DNA of 64,000 bases from NCBI RefSeq assembly GCF_018332695.1, contig NZ_BOQN01000079.1, forward strand, positions 1 through 64,000, written 5' to 3'. Below are positions 1 to 12,309 of the stretch, one piece after another. The position numbers and the translations under genes are program-made. The notes under the pieces are model-generated. The model worked only from the letters and a program-made list of their open reading frames with translations. It was not told where the DNA came from and ran no database searches. Position 1 is the stretch's first letter. Each line of letters begins with the position of its first letter. Source of the DNA: Paractinoplanes toevensis (lineage in GTDB: Bacteria; Actinomycetota; Actinomycetes; Mycobacteriales; Micromonosporaceae).

Positions 1-16
1 GATCGCTTGAAGTGCC

Positions 17-126
17 GCCGCGAGGAGATCCCCAAGCCCCGCAGTAAGCCCAACCCCCACCCAGGGCCGAACCCGACCGGCAGGCTGATCTCCGAGCGCC
101 CGGCCGGGGTCCGGGGCAGCGCCCCG
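17..126. repeat. Dispersed intergenic palindromic repeat, copy A
   Basis: This about 110-bp element lies beyond the 3' end of the beta-glucosidase gene. Its first 26 bases are identical to the first 26 bases of 32352-32460, and its last 44 bases differ from that copy at only three positions, while the middle has diverged. The left block carries GGAGATCC. The right block of copy B carries the reverse complement GGATCTCC (GATCTCC here), so the ends can pair. The element finishes with a small hairpin, CGGGGC-AGC-GCCCCG. No open frame in it looks real, and nothing else is recognisable in 1-203. It may be a terminator-like or REP-like element. Confidence 0.7.
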
Positions 127-203
127 AATGCTCCGGCCGCAACTACGACCCGGAGCAGCCCGGATACGGCCGCGCCGAAGGGCTACGACCGCATCCGGGG
201 GTC

Positions 204-1604
<1,401 letters not shown>

Positions 1605-1664
1605 GTCTCTCCAGGTGGGGATTGGAAAGGGGCCGGTCTCCGGGAGATGAAGACCGGCCCCGCG

Positions 1665-2671
<1,007 letters not shown>

Positions 2672-2672
<1 letters not shown>

Positions 2673-3727
2673 CACTTGGCCTCTCGCATCACGGGGGTGG
2701 AGATGACCCGGGCGTGGGTGTGCGGGGCGGCCGAGTTCTCCAGCACGGGAGTGAAGCCGATCCGCATCCGTACGGTGTGGCCGGCGGCGGTCTTCAGCTT
2801 GGTCTTGCCGGCGCTGCGCAGCCGCGGGCTGACGAACTCGTCGATGCCGAAGTTGATCAGCGACAGGGCGGTGCCGAGGCACGCGATGGCGAGGCCGGCC
2901 GGCACGAACCACCACCAGGCGTGCTGGCCGAGGGCCTGCTGACCCTGCGCCCAGAACAGGATGGTGCCCCAGTTCCAGCCGTCGTTCGAGGTGATGCCGA
3001 TGAACGCCAGGGTGATCTCGGACAGGACGGCGTAGATGACCGTGCCGACCAGGCCGGAGGCGATCACCGCGGTGAGGTTGGGCAGCAGCTCGAAGATGAC
3101 GATCCGCCAGGTCGTCTCGCCGCTGGCCCGGGACGCCTCGACGAAGTCGCGCCGGCGCAGCGAGAGGGTCTGGGCCCGCAGCACCCGGGCGTTCCAGGAC
3201 CACGAGGTGAGGCCGATGACCACGGCGATCAGGGTGTCGCTGGCGTTGTTCAGCACCGAGGTAATGATGATCATCAGCGGGATGGCCGGGATCACCAGGA
3301 TCACGTTGGTCAGGGCGGACAGGCTGTCGTCGGTCTTGCCGCCGAGGTAGCCGGCGGTGACCCCGATCAGGACGCTCAGCGTCGTCGCGATCAGGCCGGC
3401 CAGGAAGCCGACGTACATGACGCTGCGGGTGCCGACCAGGATCTGGCTGAAGATGTCCTGGCCGAGGTGGGTGGTGCCGAACCAGTGCGCGGCCGACGGG
3501 CCCTGCACGAGGTCGTTGCTGCGGCCGCTCGGGTCGTACGGAGCGATCCACGGCCCGATGATCGCCAGGAGCACGTAGACGCCCAGGACGACGAGACCGG
3601 TGGCCGCCTTGGTGTTGCGTACGAAAAGGAATCTCTGCCGTTTGGCCTTGGCCGGTTTGGCCGAAGGCTGGGCCATCGCGCCCTGGCCGGGGATGACCTG
3701 CTCGATGCTGGAGGTGGGGATCGTCAT
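2672..3727 (-). CDS. ABC transporter permease, OppC/DppC type
   Basis: This 351-residue inner-membrane subunit has the N-terminal helix-plus-soluble-loop layout of OppC proteins. The EAA loop motif, by which permeases contact the ATPases, is near EASRASGETTWRIVIFELLP. It forms a heterodimeric channel with the permease encoded just upstream (3731-4711), only 3 bp away. Its stop overlaps the start of the following ATPase gene. About six membrane segments are visible. Substrate is inferred only from the operon. Confidence 0.92.
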
Positions 3728-3729
3728 CT

Positions 3730-5751
<2,022 letters not shown>

Positions 5752-5784
5752 GTGCCGAAGTCCTTTGCGGGGGTGAAAACCGCC

Positions 5785-5809
5785 CCCCGCACGAGGGTGC
5801 CGTGCGGGG
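5785..5809 (-). terminator. Intercistronic hairpin after the binding-protein gene
   Basis: A perfect 9-bp stem (CCCCGCACG / CGTGCGGGG) with a 7-base loop lies between the binding-protein gene and the first ATPase gene. In many ABC operons such a hairpin protects or partly terminates the message so that the binding protein is made in excess. That role here is inferred. Confidence 0.6.
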
Positions 5810-5825
5810 AGCGGCGGGGCGACGA

Positions 5826-7511
5826 TCAGGAGTTGGCGGGCTTGAGGTGCAGAACGATGTCGAGCGCGTACGGCTGGGTGGGCTGCATGCCCGCGTACGG
5901 GTCGGCGTCGGACGGCCAGCCGGTCCAGTTCTTGGTGCTGTAGTCGCCACCCACGTTGTCGGAGCCGACCGGCAGCGCCGGAGCCTGCTCCACGAAGATC
6001 TTCTGGATCTGGTTCATCGCGGTGGTGCGGGCGTCGTCGCTGGTGGCGTTGGCGTACGCCTTGAGTGCGGCGGTCGCCTCCGGGCTCTTGAAGCGGCCGA
6101 AGTTGCCCTGCTGCGCGGCGGTGCCGAGCGGCTTGAGCAGGTCACCGTCCATGATGGTCTGGTAGATGTCGTACGGCGTGGCGCCGCCGTTCGTCCACCG
6201 CATCGAGGCCTCGAAGTCGCCCTTCTGCACGCTGGCGTCCCAGACGTCCTGGTTCGGCTTCTCGACCGTGGCCTGGATGCCGATCTCGGCGAAGTTGGTC
6301 TTGAGGATCTCCAGCGTGGTCTGGTAGTCGGACCACGGCGCCGGGTCGCTCAGCTTGATCTTGACCGGCTTGCCGGACGGGTCGGTCAGCGTCGTCCCGT
6401 TGAGCTTGTAGCCCGCGCTCTGCAGCAGCGCCTTGGCGCCCGCCACGTCGACCGTGAACTTCTTGTCCTTGTACTCCGGCGCGATGAACGCGTCACCGGC
6501 GCCGTCGGGCAGACCGGTCACGCTGTTGATCTGCGGGTGGAAGTAACCGGCCTCGGCCTGGTTGAAGATGTCCGCCCGGTTGACGACCATGTTCATCGCC
6601 TGGCGCAGCTTCGGGTCGTCGAACGGCTTCACCGTGGTGTTGATGTAGAGCGCGTGGATGCCCAGCACGCCCGGCGCCCAGACCTTGTGGTTGGCCGGGT
6701 CCTTGGAGATGAACGTGGCCTGGTAGTTCGGGATGAAGACGAAGCTCCACTCGGACTCGCCGTTGGCCAGCGCCGTGGTCTGCGCGCTGTTGTCCGCATA
6801 GGACGTGTAGCGCAGCTCCTTGACCTTCGGCAGGTCCTGCCAGTAACCCTCGGTGCGGACGGAGAGCACGACGCCGGCCTGGGTGAAGGACTTCAGCGTG
6901 TACGGGCCCGAGCCGATCGGGTTCTTGTTGATGTCGGTGGTCGGGTCGGCGATCTTCTCCCAGACGTGCTTGGGCACGATCGGGGTGCTCGCCATGATCT
7001 TGTTCTGGTTGACGAACTGCGGCGTCGTGAACGTCACGTGCACGACGCTGCCGTTGACCGTGATGTCACCGAACGGGATCGCGTTGGCGTTCAGCGCCGG
7101 CTTCGACTTGAGCAGCGTGAACGTATAGGCCACGTCGTCGGCGGTGAGCTTCTGCCCGTCCGACCAGGTGGCGTTGTCGCGCACCGTGATGTCCGCCGAC
7201 TTGTAGTCCGCGGCCCACTTGACCTCCTTGGCCAGCCATGGCTTGGCCGGGTCGGCCGGCTTGACCGGGTTCCACTGGGTCAGCGGCTCGTAGATCATCC
7301 ACTTGTAGCCGAGCGCGTTGGCCGAGGACGTACCCGCGAAGGGGTTGTGGTTCTCGGTCTGCGTGCCGTTCGGCATGCCGATCCGCAGGTAGTCCACCGA
7401 CTTGCCGGCGTTCGCGTTGTTATTGGCGTTGGGTGAGTCGCTGCACGCGGCGACGCCGCCAGTGGCGAGCGCTCCCGCCAGGACAGCGGCGAACAGAGTC
7501 CTTCTCTGCAT
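5826..7511 (-). CDS. Extracellular solute-binding lipoprotein, SBP family 5
   Basis: This 561-residue binding protein of the Opp/Dpp class captures the substrate outside the cell. A lipoprotein signal peptide ends in GVAAC, with Cys23 as the lipidation site, followed by an Asn/Ser-rich tether. The mature part has the family's size and features, such as YEPLTQWNP, a TWSDGQKLTADDVAYT segment and RQAMNMVVNRADI. A good Shine-Dalgarno (AGGAG) precedes the ATG. It is the first gene of the transporter operon. The family was named for peptides but includes cello- and xylo-oligosaccharide binders in other bacteria, and the GH1 gene downstream favours a sugar here. Confidence 0.93.
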   Translation of the reverse strand: MQRRTLFAAVLAGALATGGVAACSDSPNANNNANAGKSVDYLRIGMPNGTQTENHNPFAGTSSANALGYKWMIYEPLTQWNPVKPADPAKPWLAKEVKWAADYKSADITVRDNATWSDGQKLTADDVAYTFTLLKSKPALNANAIPFGDITVNGSVVHVTFTTPQFVNQNKIMASTPIVPKHVWEKIADPTTDINKNPIGSGPYTLKSFTQAGVVLSVRTEGYWQDLPKVKELRYTSYADNSAQTTALANGESEWSFVFIPNYQATFISKDPANHKVWAPGVLGIHALYINTTVKPFDDPKLRQAMNMVVNRADIFNQAEAGYFHPQINSVTGLPDGAGDAFIAPEYKDKKFTVDVAGAKALLQSAGYKLNGTTLTDPSGKPVKIKLSDPAPWSDYQTTLEILKTNFAEIGIQATVEKPNQDVWDASVQKGDFEASMRWTNGGATPYDIYQTIMDGDLLKPLGTAAQQGNFGRFKSPEATAALKAYANATSDDARTTAMNQIQKIFVEQAPALPVGSDNVGGDYSTKNWTGWPSDADPYAGMQPTQPYALDIVLHLKPANS

Positions 7512-7563
7512 CGAGGTGCTCCTGAGAGGTGTTTGGGTGAAGAGGGGTGTGCGCCATCGCGGC

Positions 7564-7583
7564 GCCGGCGAGTTTCCGCCGGC
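7564..7583 (-). terminator. Hairpin between repressor and binding-protein genes
   Basis: A perfect 7-bp stem (GCCGGCG / CGCCGGC) with a 6-base loop lies downstream of the LacI-type gene. It is probably a terminator or attenuator separating repressor expression from the transporter operon. There is no T-run. Confidence 0.4.
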
Positions 7584-7602
7584 CCCGAGGTGAGGGCGCG
7601 TT

Positions 7603-7636
7603 TCGGTAACCGATCGTCGATCGGGGGTGCTTACCG
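7603..7636. promoter_or_regulatory. Nested dyads upstream of the transporter operon
   Basis: TCGGTAACCGA (7603-7613) is an 11-bp dyad. It overlaps CCGATC-GTC-GATCGG, and the outer arms CGGTAA and TTACCG also match. The site lies about 95-130 bp upstream of the binding-protein start. It could be the operator of the transporter promoter or a hairpin ending the repressor message; the sequence does not decide. Confidence 0.4.
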
Positions 7637-7647
7637 GGTTTTAGGTG

Positions 7648-8649
7648 CTATTCGACGGTCGAGCCGCGCTTGACGAAGCTCGCTGGGATGACGGTCGGGC
7701 GGTTGGGCAGGGGTGTGCCCTCGAAGTGGGCGAGCAGCGTACGAGCCGCGGCCTCACCCATCTCGCGCAGTGGTTGATGCACGGTGCTCAGTGGCGGCTG
7801 GGTGTGTGCCGCCGTGGGTATGTCGTCGAAGCCGACGACCGCCACGTCCTGCGGGACGCGGCGGCCGGTGTCCTGAAGGGCCTGCATCGCGCCGAGCGCG
7901 GACAGGTCGTTGTGCGCGAAGACCGCGTCGAACTCCACGCCGGCCTCGAGCGCCGTCTGCACGGCGGCGATGCCGCAGTCGACGGTGAAGTCGCCGAGCG
8001 AGGTGCGCTCGGCCGGGATCGGCCGGCCCGCGTCGGCGTAGACCGCGGCGAAACCGTCGGTGCGCTGGCTGGTGCAGCCGAAACGCTCCGGGCCGGTGAT
8101 CACCAGCGGGCTGCGCCGGCCGATCTCGAGCAGATGGCGGGCCGCCGAGCCGGCACCGTCGTGGTTGGTGGTGCTGACGCTCGGGATCTCGCCCGAGGTC
8201 TGGTCGCGGTCGTCGATGAGCACCATCGGCAGGCCGCGGCGGTGCAGGGTGGCGATGTAGTCGAGAGTGCCCTCGGGTTCGATGACCAGGAGACCGTCGA
8301 AGGACTTGGCGGACACCTGGGCGCCGAACTGGCGCATCGACTCCTCGCCGCGGTTGCAGGTGAACAGCAGCAGGCCGTACCGCTCGGTCTCCAGGACGTC
8401 GACCGCGCCCTGGATGACCTCGCCGATCCACGGCCAGGTCAGTGACGGAACGAGCATGCCCACCACCCGGGTGCGGCCGCGGGCCAGGCCCACGGCGCGG
8501 GAGCTGGGCACATAACCGAGCTCGTCGATCACGGCCCGGACCCGGGCGGCGGTCGACTCGTCCAGCTCACCCTTGCCGTTCAGCACCCGGGAAACGGTCG
8601 TCTTGCTGACCTTCGCCCGGGCCGCCACGTCGGCGATGGTGATCGGCAC
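7648..8649 (-). CDS. LacI-family transcriptional repressor
   Basis: This 333-residue regulator has an N-terminal helix-turn-helix (ITIADVAARAKVSKTTVSRV) and hinge (YVPSSRAVGLARGRT), then a periplasmic-binding-protein-like sugar-sensing domain. I place the start at the GTG at 8649, four bases after AGGAGG; the upstream in-frame ATG at 8667 would overlap that site. It lies directly upstream of, and on the same strand as, the transporter and beta-glucosidase genes, so it most likely represses them until the imported sugar binds. Tandem dyads in its own leader suggest autoregulation. Confidence 0.92.
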   Translation of the reverse strand: MPITIADVAARAKVSKTTVSRVLNGKGELDESTAARVRAVIDELGYVPSSRAVGLARGRTRVVGMLVPSLTWPWIGEVIQGAVDVLETERYGLLLFTCNRGEESMRQFGAQVSAKSFDGLLVIEPEGTLDYIATLHRRGLPMVLIDDRDQTSGEIPSVSTTNHDGAGSAARHLLEIGRRSPLVITGPERFGCTSQRTDGFAAVYADAGRPIPAERTSLGDFTVDCGIAAVQTALEAGVEFDAVFAHNDLSALGAMQALQDTGRRVPQDVAVVGFDDIPTAAHTQPPLSTVHQPLREMGEAAARTLLAHFEGTPLPNRPTVIPASFVKRGSTVE

Positions 8650-8715
8650 TGGTCCTCCTGTGTCCATACCCGCGATTGTCTCCGCTGGAGGCGGATCGTG
8701 TTGCCGGGGTATTGC

Positions 8716-8739
8716 GGAACCGGTTTCGGGACCGGTTCC
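8716..8739. promoter_or_regulatory. Tandem LacI-type operators
   Basis: Two abutting 12-bp imperfect palindromes, GGAACCGGTTTC and GGGACCGGTTCC, share the central ACCGGTT core typical of LacI-family sites. They lie 67-90 bp upstream of the repressor start and immediately downstream of a promoter-like sequence, where a bound repressor would block transcription. Confidence 0.65.
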
Positions 8740-8742
8740 GGC

Positions 8743-8772
8743 AGTTAACGACAGTGGCCGCCGTCACGTCAA
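8743..8772 (-). promoter_or_regulatory. Likely promoter of the repressor gene
   Basis: Read on the minus strand, TTGACG (-35) is followed after 18 bases by TTAACT (-10). The -35 is good and the -10 weak. The tandem operators begin 4 bases further on, which supports autoregulation. Confidence 0.4.
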
Positions 8773-8829
8773 TGCGTAACAAACTTTATTTGTGTATCGC
8801 TACGGTAACCACGTCGAAATCATCCCGAT

Positions 8830-9666
8830 TTATGCGGCTGGGAGCGCTACCAAATGGGGAAGGACGATGCCCAAAGGGGCATCGATGAATAGCCCCGCGT
8901 ACGGCTCGCCGCGGGTGACGCCGCGATTGACGATCGCCACTCGGATGCCGAGCTTCGCGGCCCGCAGAACGAACCGCCGGCCCGACATCACGGTCAGGGA
9001 AGAACCAAGAACCAGCAGCGTACGGGCGGTTTCCACGAGTTCGAAGCTGCGCGCCACGCGCTCCGGCGGCACCGTCTCACCGAAGTAGACGACGTCCGGC
9101 TTCAGCATCCCGCCGCAACTCAGGCAATCCACCACGGTAAATCCGTCCAGCGACTCGTCGGCCAGCTCGGCGTCACCGTCCGCGTTGAACGCCAGCGCCA
9201 CTCCGGCAAACTCCGGGTTGGCCGCGTCGAGCCGCTCGCCGTGGATCTCGCGCGGGGTCAGCTCGCCGCACGCCAGGCAGGTGATCCGGGCGAGGTTGCC
9301 GTGCAGCTCGACCACGTCGCGCGCGCCGGCCGCCTGGTGCAGGCCGTCCACGTTCTGGGTGATGATGCCGGCCACCGTGCCCTGCTGCTGCAGGGCGGCC
9401 ACGGCCAGGTGACCGTCGTTCGGCCGGGCCGCACCGATCGTGCGCCAGCCGAGGTGACTGCGCGCCCAGTAGCGGCGCCGGGCGATCGGGTCCCGGGTGA
9501 AGGTCTGGTAGGTCATCGGGGTGCTGCGCCGGGCCGATCCGGACGGGCCGCGATAGTCCGGAATCCCCGACTCCGTCGACAGTCCGGCCCCGCTCAGCAC
9601 CACCACGCCGCCCTCCGCGATCCAGTCGCCGAGGGTGGCCACCTGCTCCACCACCTGAAGTTCCAC
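8830..9666 (-). CDS. Sir2-family NAD-dependent protein deacylase (sirtuin)
   Basis: This 278-residue sirtuin removes acyl groups from lysine using NAD+. Its motifs are GAGLSTESGIPDYRG (NAD site), TQNVDGLHQAAG with the catalytic His in VVELHG, and two zinc cysteine pairs (CLACG and CLSCG). The start is set at GTG 9666 after GAGGGA; the longer open frame upstream is low-complexity and unrelated. It is transcribed towards the repressor gene but separated by about 180 bp of regulatory DNA, so it is probably not part of the sugar operon. Confidence 0.9.
   Translation of the reverse strand: MELQVVEQVATLGDWIAEGGVVVLSGAGLSTESGIPDYRGPSGSARRSTPMTYQTFTRDPIARRRYWARSHLGWRTIGAARPNDGHLAVAALQQQGTVAGIITQNVDGLHQAAGARDVVELHGNLARITCLACGELTPREIHGERLDAANPEFAGVALAFNADGDAELADESLDGFTVVDCLSCGGMLKPDVVYFGETVPPERVARSFELVETARTLLVLGSSLTVMSGRRFVLRAAKLGIRVAIVNRGVTRGEPYAGLFIDAPLGIVLPHLVALPAA
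8839..8852. promoter_or_regulatory. Near-consensus CebR/CelR box
   Basis: TGGGAGCGCTACCA matches 13 of 14 positions of the cellobiose-repressor palindrome TGGGAGCGCTCCCA known from Streptomyces and Thermobifida. It overlaps the last codons of the sirtuin gene, 190 bp upstream of the LacI-type gene that leads into the beta-glucosidase operon. Regulation by a CebR homologue elsewhere in the genome is inferred. Confidence 0.45.
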
Positions 9667-9760
9667 GGATCCATCTTCCCTCGTCCGTGGGACACGCCCG
9701 AAATGACCACAACGAGTGGGAGCCGTGCACGTTGCGGCGGGAAACGGTAAGTTGATCCAC

Positions 9761-10093
9761 GTGACAGCTGTGGCGCGTGTGCTTCCCCGGAACTGGGACG
9801 GCCACCGCCTGCTGCGCTTCCTCGCCGGTCTGGCGATGCTCGCGCTCGCCTTCACCACGCCGGCTCCGGCGTCGGCGGCTTTGGCCGCACCGCCGGCCGC
9901 GGTCACCGTGGAGGCCTCGGCGACGGTCGCGGTGAGTGAGTCGGCTCCGGCGCCTCCGGCCGTACGTGTTGTGCCCGCCCCCCGGCCCGCCTCGACCGTC
10001 GCGGTCACCGCGATCCTGGTGCTGGTGTCGCTCGCGGTTCTGGTCGGCGTCTCGCCGCGGATCCGCGGCGAGCGGGCACCCCCGGCGATCTAG
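9761..10093 (+). CDS. Small secreted or membrane protein, unknown function
   Basis: This is a protein of about 110 residues with an N-terminal hydrophobic segment ending in an Ala-rich ASA-type cleavage region. An Ala/Pro/Val-rich middle follows, then a second hydrophobic segment (about residues 80-100) and a short basic tail. I recognise no family. The GTG at 9761 gives a compact signal peptide; an in-frame GTG at 9716 would lengthen it by 15 residues. It is divergent from the sirtuin gene, with a 94-bp gap. Confidence 0.5.
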   Translation: MTAVARVLPRNWDGHRLLRFLAGLAMLALAFTTPAPASAALAAPPAAVTVEASATVAVSESAPAPPAVRVVPAPRPASTVAVTAILVLVSLAVLVGVSPRIRGERAPPAI

Positions 10094-10306
10094 CACTTCT
10101 CCGCACCCGGGTCGGCCGGCTGCTGCGGAGCCGAGCCGGAACTCCGCTCGGGCGCGATGACGATCTGCTTTTCACCCGAGCAGGAGGTCGCCCGCAGCGG
10201 AAGGCGTTGGTTCTATCCCGTACGGGAAAGAAACGCCGCGTGCCGAAAGGCGCGCCACTCAGCGCAACCTCCGCACGATGATCGCGTCTCTCGGTGAGGT
10301 GTTTCC
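10094..10306. other. Intergenic stretch without supported gene
   Basis: No convincing gene is seen. The minus strand holds a short open stretch ending at 10091 with sensible amino-acid use but no start codon or ribosome site. The dyad TCCCGTACGGGA (10217-10228) is a possible protein-binding site for the downstream gene. Confidence 0.5.
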
Positions 10307-11011
10307 GTGGAAACGGCCATGCACAGCTTTCTCGTGTCCGTCCCGCAGGCCGCTGCCCTCTGGGTGGTGATGCTCGGCGGCGTGCTGCTCGCGGCGGCGG
10401 CGATCGCCCGCAACCAGCGGCCGTCGGCGCCGCCGGTCGTGGACGACGATCTCCGTTTCGCCGAGGAGATCTCGGTGGCGGCCGACCGGGCCGCCGCCAC
10501 CGCCGCCCGGCGGCGGGCCGAATGGGCCACCGCGCAGGAACGGCTCGACGCCGCCTGGCTGGCCTACGACGTGGCCGACCGCACCGCCCGGGAGGCGGCC
10601 AAGGCCGCCGCCTTCCCGCTGATCAGCAAGCGCCGCAAGCCGGACGAGAACCGCGCCCGGGAGCGTTATCTGCATCACGCCGCCAGCGCCGCCTGCCGCA
10701 ACCACGACCTCTCCATCGCGCAGCTGAACGACGTCTTCGCGCACCGTGGCTGGAACCCCCGGCTGCACCCGGTGGTGCAGGAGTCGTTGCTGCGGCAGGC
10801 GGTCCGGTCGCACCGTTTCGACGAGTATCAATCGGCGCTCCGGGCCGAGCGGGCCTCCTGGCAGGAGGCCGAGTCGGCGGCCGAGGCGCTGCGCAGTCTG
10901 CGACTCGAGGCGGCCGCCGCGGTTACCCGGGCCGGTGCCGGGCAAGCCGTCTCCGATGAACACTGGTTTGCCGACCAATGGACCACCGCCGAGCTTCCGG
11001 CTGCGGCCTGA
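10307..11011 (+). CDS. Membrane-anchored coiled-coil protein, unknown function
   Basis: This 234-residue protein has one N-terminal membrane helix (about residues 10-30). A mostly helical, Ala/Arg/Glu-rich cytoplasmic region follows, likely to form coiled coils. The GTG at 10307 follows GAGGTG by 6 bases, so I prefer it to the ATG four codons later. I recognise no family. It sits 96 bp ahead of the App1-type gene on the same strand. A scaffold or envelope-associated role is possible but not shown. Confidence 0.7.
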   Translation: METAMHSFLVSVPQAAALWVVMLGGVLLAAAAIARNQRPSAPPVVDDDLRFAEEISVAADRAAATAARRRAEWATAQERLDAAWLAYDVADRTAREAAKAAAFPLISKRRKPDENRARERYLHHAASAACRNHDLSIAQLNDVFAHRGWNPRLHPVVQESLLRQAVRSHRFDEYQSALRAERASWQEAESAAEALRSLRLEAAAAVTRAGAGQAVSDEHWFADQWTTAELPAAA

Positions 11012-11107
11012 AGTCGTGTGTGGAGGCGCCCCGCATTCGTCCGCGGGTGTCCGGCCGGGCGGGTACCGTAACCGGCACGGAACGACCGGGTTAGGGGGCC
11101 AGCAAGC

Positions 11108-12151
11108 GTGACGCAGACTCCGGCGGGTGCCTCCTCAGCCGTGGTCCGGATGCACCGGGCCGCGCGGGTGGAGGACGCACTTCACGAGATCGTCGAGCGC
11201 CGGTTGCGTCATCGGGGCTGGCAACCCGTGATCACCGCCTACACGGGCTACGGCGCGCCCGGCTGGGCGCGGGTGATGGGCCGGGTGGTGCTGACCCGTG
11301 GCGGCGATTCGCACAAGCGGCTGGAAAAGGTGCGGGGCTGGCGCAGCTTCCTGAGCTCGCCGGTCAGCAACATGGTCGTGCGCGTCCAGGTCGGCGACAC
11401 CGTCACCGAGACCCGCACCGACCGCAGCGGTTACATCGACTGCCGGGTCAAGGGCGACCTCGAGCCCGGCTGGGCCAAGGCGCAGCTCGCCACCGACGGC
11501 GCGGCCACCGTCGAGGCACCGATCCGGGTGGTCGACCCGGCCTGCAAGTTCGGGCTCATCTCCGACATCGACGACACGGTGATGGTCACCGCGCTGCCCC
11601 GGCCGCTGCTCGCCGCGTGGAACACGTTCGTCCTCGACGAGCACGCCCGGATGGCCGTGCCCGGCATGGCGGTGCTCTACGAGCGGCTGATCACGGCGAA
11701 CGCCGGCGCTCCGGTGTTCTACCTGTCGACCGGCGCGTGGAACGTCGCGCCCACGCTGAGCCGCTTCCTGTCCCGCCATCTCTACCCGGCGGGCCCGCTG
11801 CTGCTCACCGACTGGGGCCCGACCCCCGACCGCTGGTTCCGCAGCGGCCAGGAGCACAAGCGCAACACTCTCCGCCGGCTGGCGCAGGAATTCCCGCACG
11901 TCCGCTGGCTGCTCATCGGCGACGACGGCCAGCACGACCAGGAGATCTACTCCGAGTTCGCGCACGCCCACCCGGAAAACGTGGCGGCCGTGGCGATCCG
12001 CCGCCTGTCACCCACCCAGGCGGTGCTGGCCGGCGCCGTCCCCGGGCCGGCCGGCACCCCCGAGGCGGTCGGCTCGCACGGCAAGACGTGGTTTTCGGCC
12101 CCGGACGGGGCAGGACTATGGTCGCTACTCCGCGACACTGATGTTGTCTGA
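11108..12151 (+). CDS. App1-type phosphatidate phosphatase (DUF2183)
   Basis: This 347-residue protein matches the App1/DUF2183 family, Mg2+-dependent HAD-fold phosphatases that dephosphorylate phosphatidic acid in yeast. The catalytic DIDDT motif is at residues 153-157 (KFGLISDIDDT). Later family segments include VFYLSTGAWNVAPTL, LLTDWGPT and WLLIGDDGQHDQEIY. The protein begins with a region typical of the bacterial members and has no signal peptide. The GTG start at 11108 has a G-rich upstream stretch. Its last 27 bases overlap the 3' end of the small gene on the opposite strand. Confidence 0.88.
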   Translation: MTQTPAGASSAVVRMHRAARVEDALHEIVERRLRHRGWQPVITAYTGYGAPGWARVMGRVVLTRGGDSHKRLEKVRGWRSFLSSPVSNMVVRVQVGDTVTETRTDRSGYIDCRVKGDLEPGWAKAQLATDGAATVEAPIRVVDPACKFGLISDIDDTVMVTALPRPLLAAWNTFVLDEHARMAVPGMAVLYERLITANAGAPVFYLSTGAWNVAPTLSRFLSRHLYPAGPLLLTDWGPTPDRWFRSGQEHKRNTLRRLAQEFPHVRWLLIGDDGQHDQEIYSEFAHAHPENVAAVAIRRLSPTQAVLAGAVPGPAGTPEAVGSHGKTWFSAPDGAGLWSLLRDTDVV

Positions 12152-12292
12152 CTCGGCGGCCCGCTGGTGCAGCCGCTGTCGCACCTCGTCAGGGGTGTAC
12201 GCCCGTCGTTTCCGTTCGCCCCGGGCGACCACCACTCCGGTAGCCGCCACTCCTGCCAATCCGGCCAGACCCACTATTTTCCACCAACGCAT
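12125..12292 (-). CDS. Small single-pass membrane protein (55 residues)
   Basis: This gene is easily missed. It encodes a 55-residue protein beginning MRWWKIVGLAGLAGVAATG, one membrane helix, then a basic stop-transfer stretch (ARGERKRR). A short amphipathic tail, AYTPDEVRQRLHQRAAE, follows. The helix, positive-inside charges and ordinary tail make a real gene likely. It starts 17 bp from the divergent amidase-like gene and overlaps the end of the App1-type gene tail to tail. Function is unknown. Confidence 0.65.
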   Translation of the reverse strand: MRWWKIVGLAGLAGVAATGVVVARGERKRRAYTPDEVRQRLHQRAAESDNISVAE

Positions 12293-12309
12293 CACCCGAG
12301 GATAGACAC

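Noticed and set aside
10091..10204. Short minus-strand open stretch with plausible residues
   Set aside because: It has no start codon or ribosome site and is closed upstream by a stop. It is too short to support a gene or a pseudogene.
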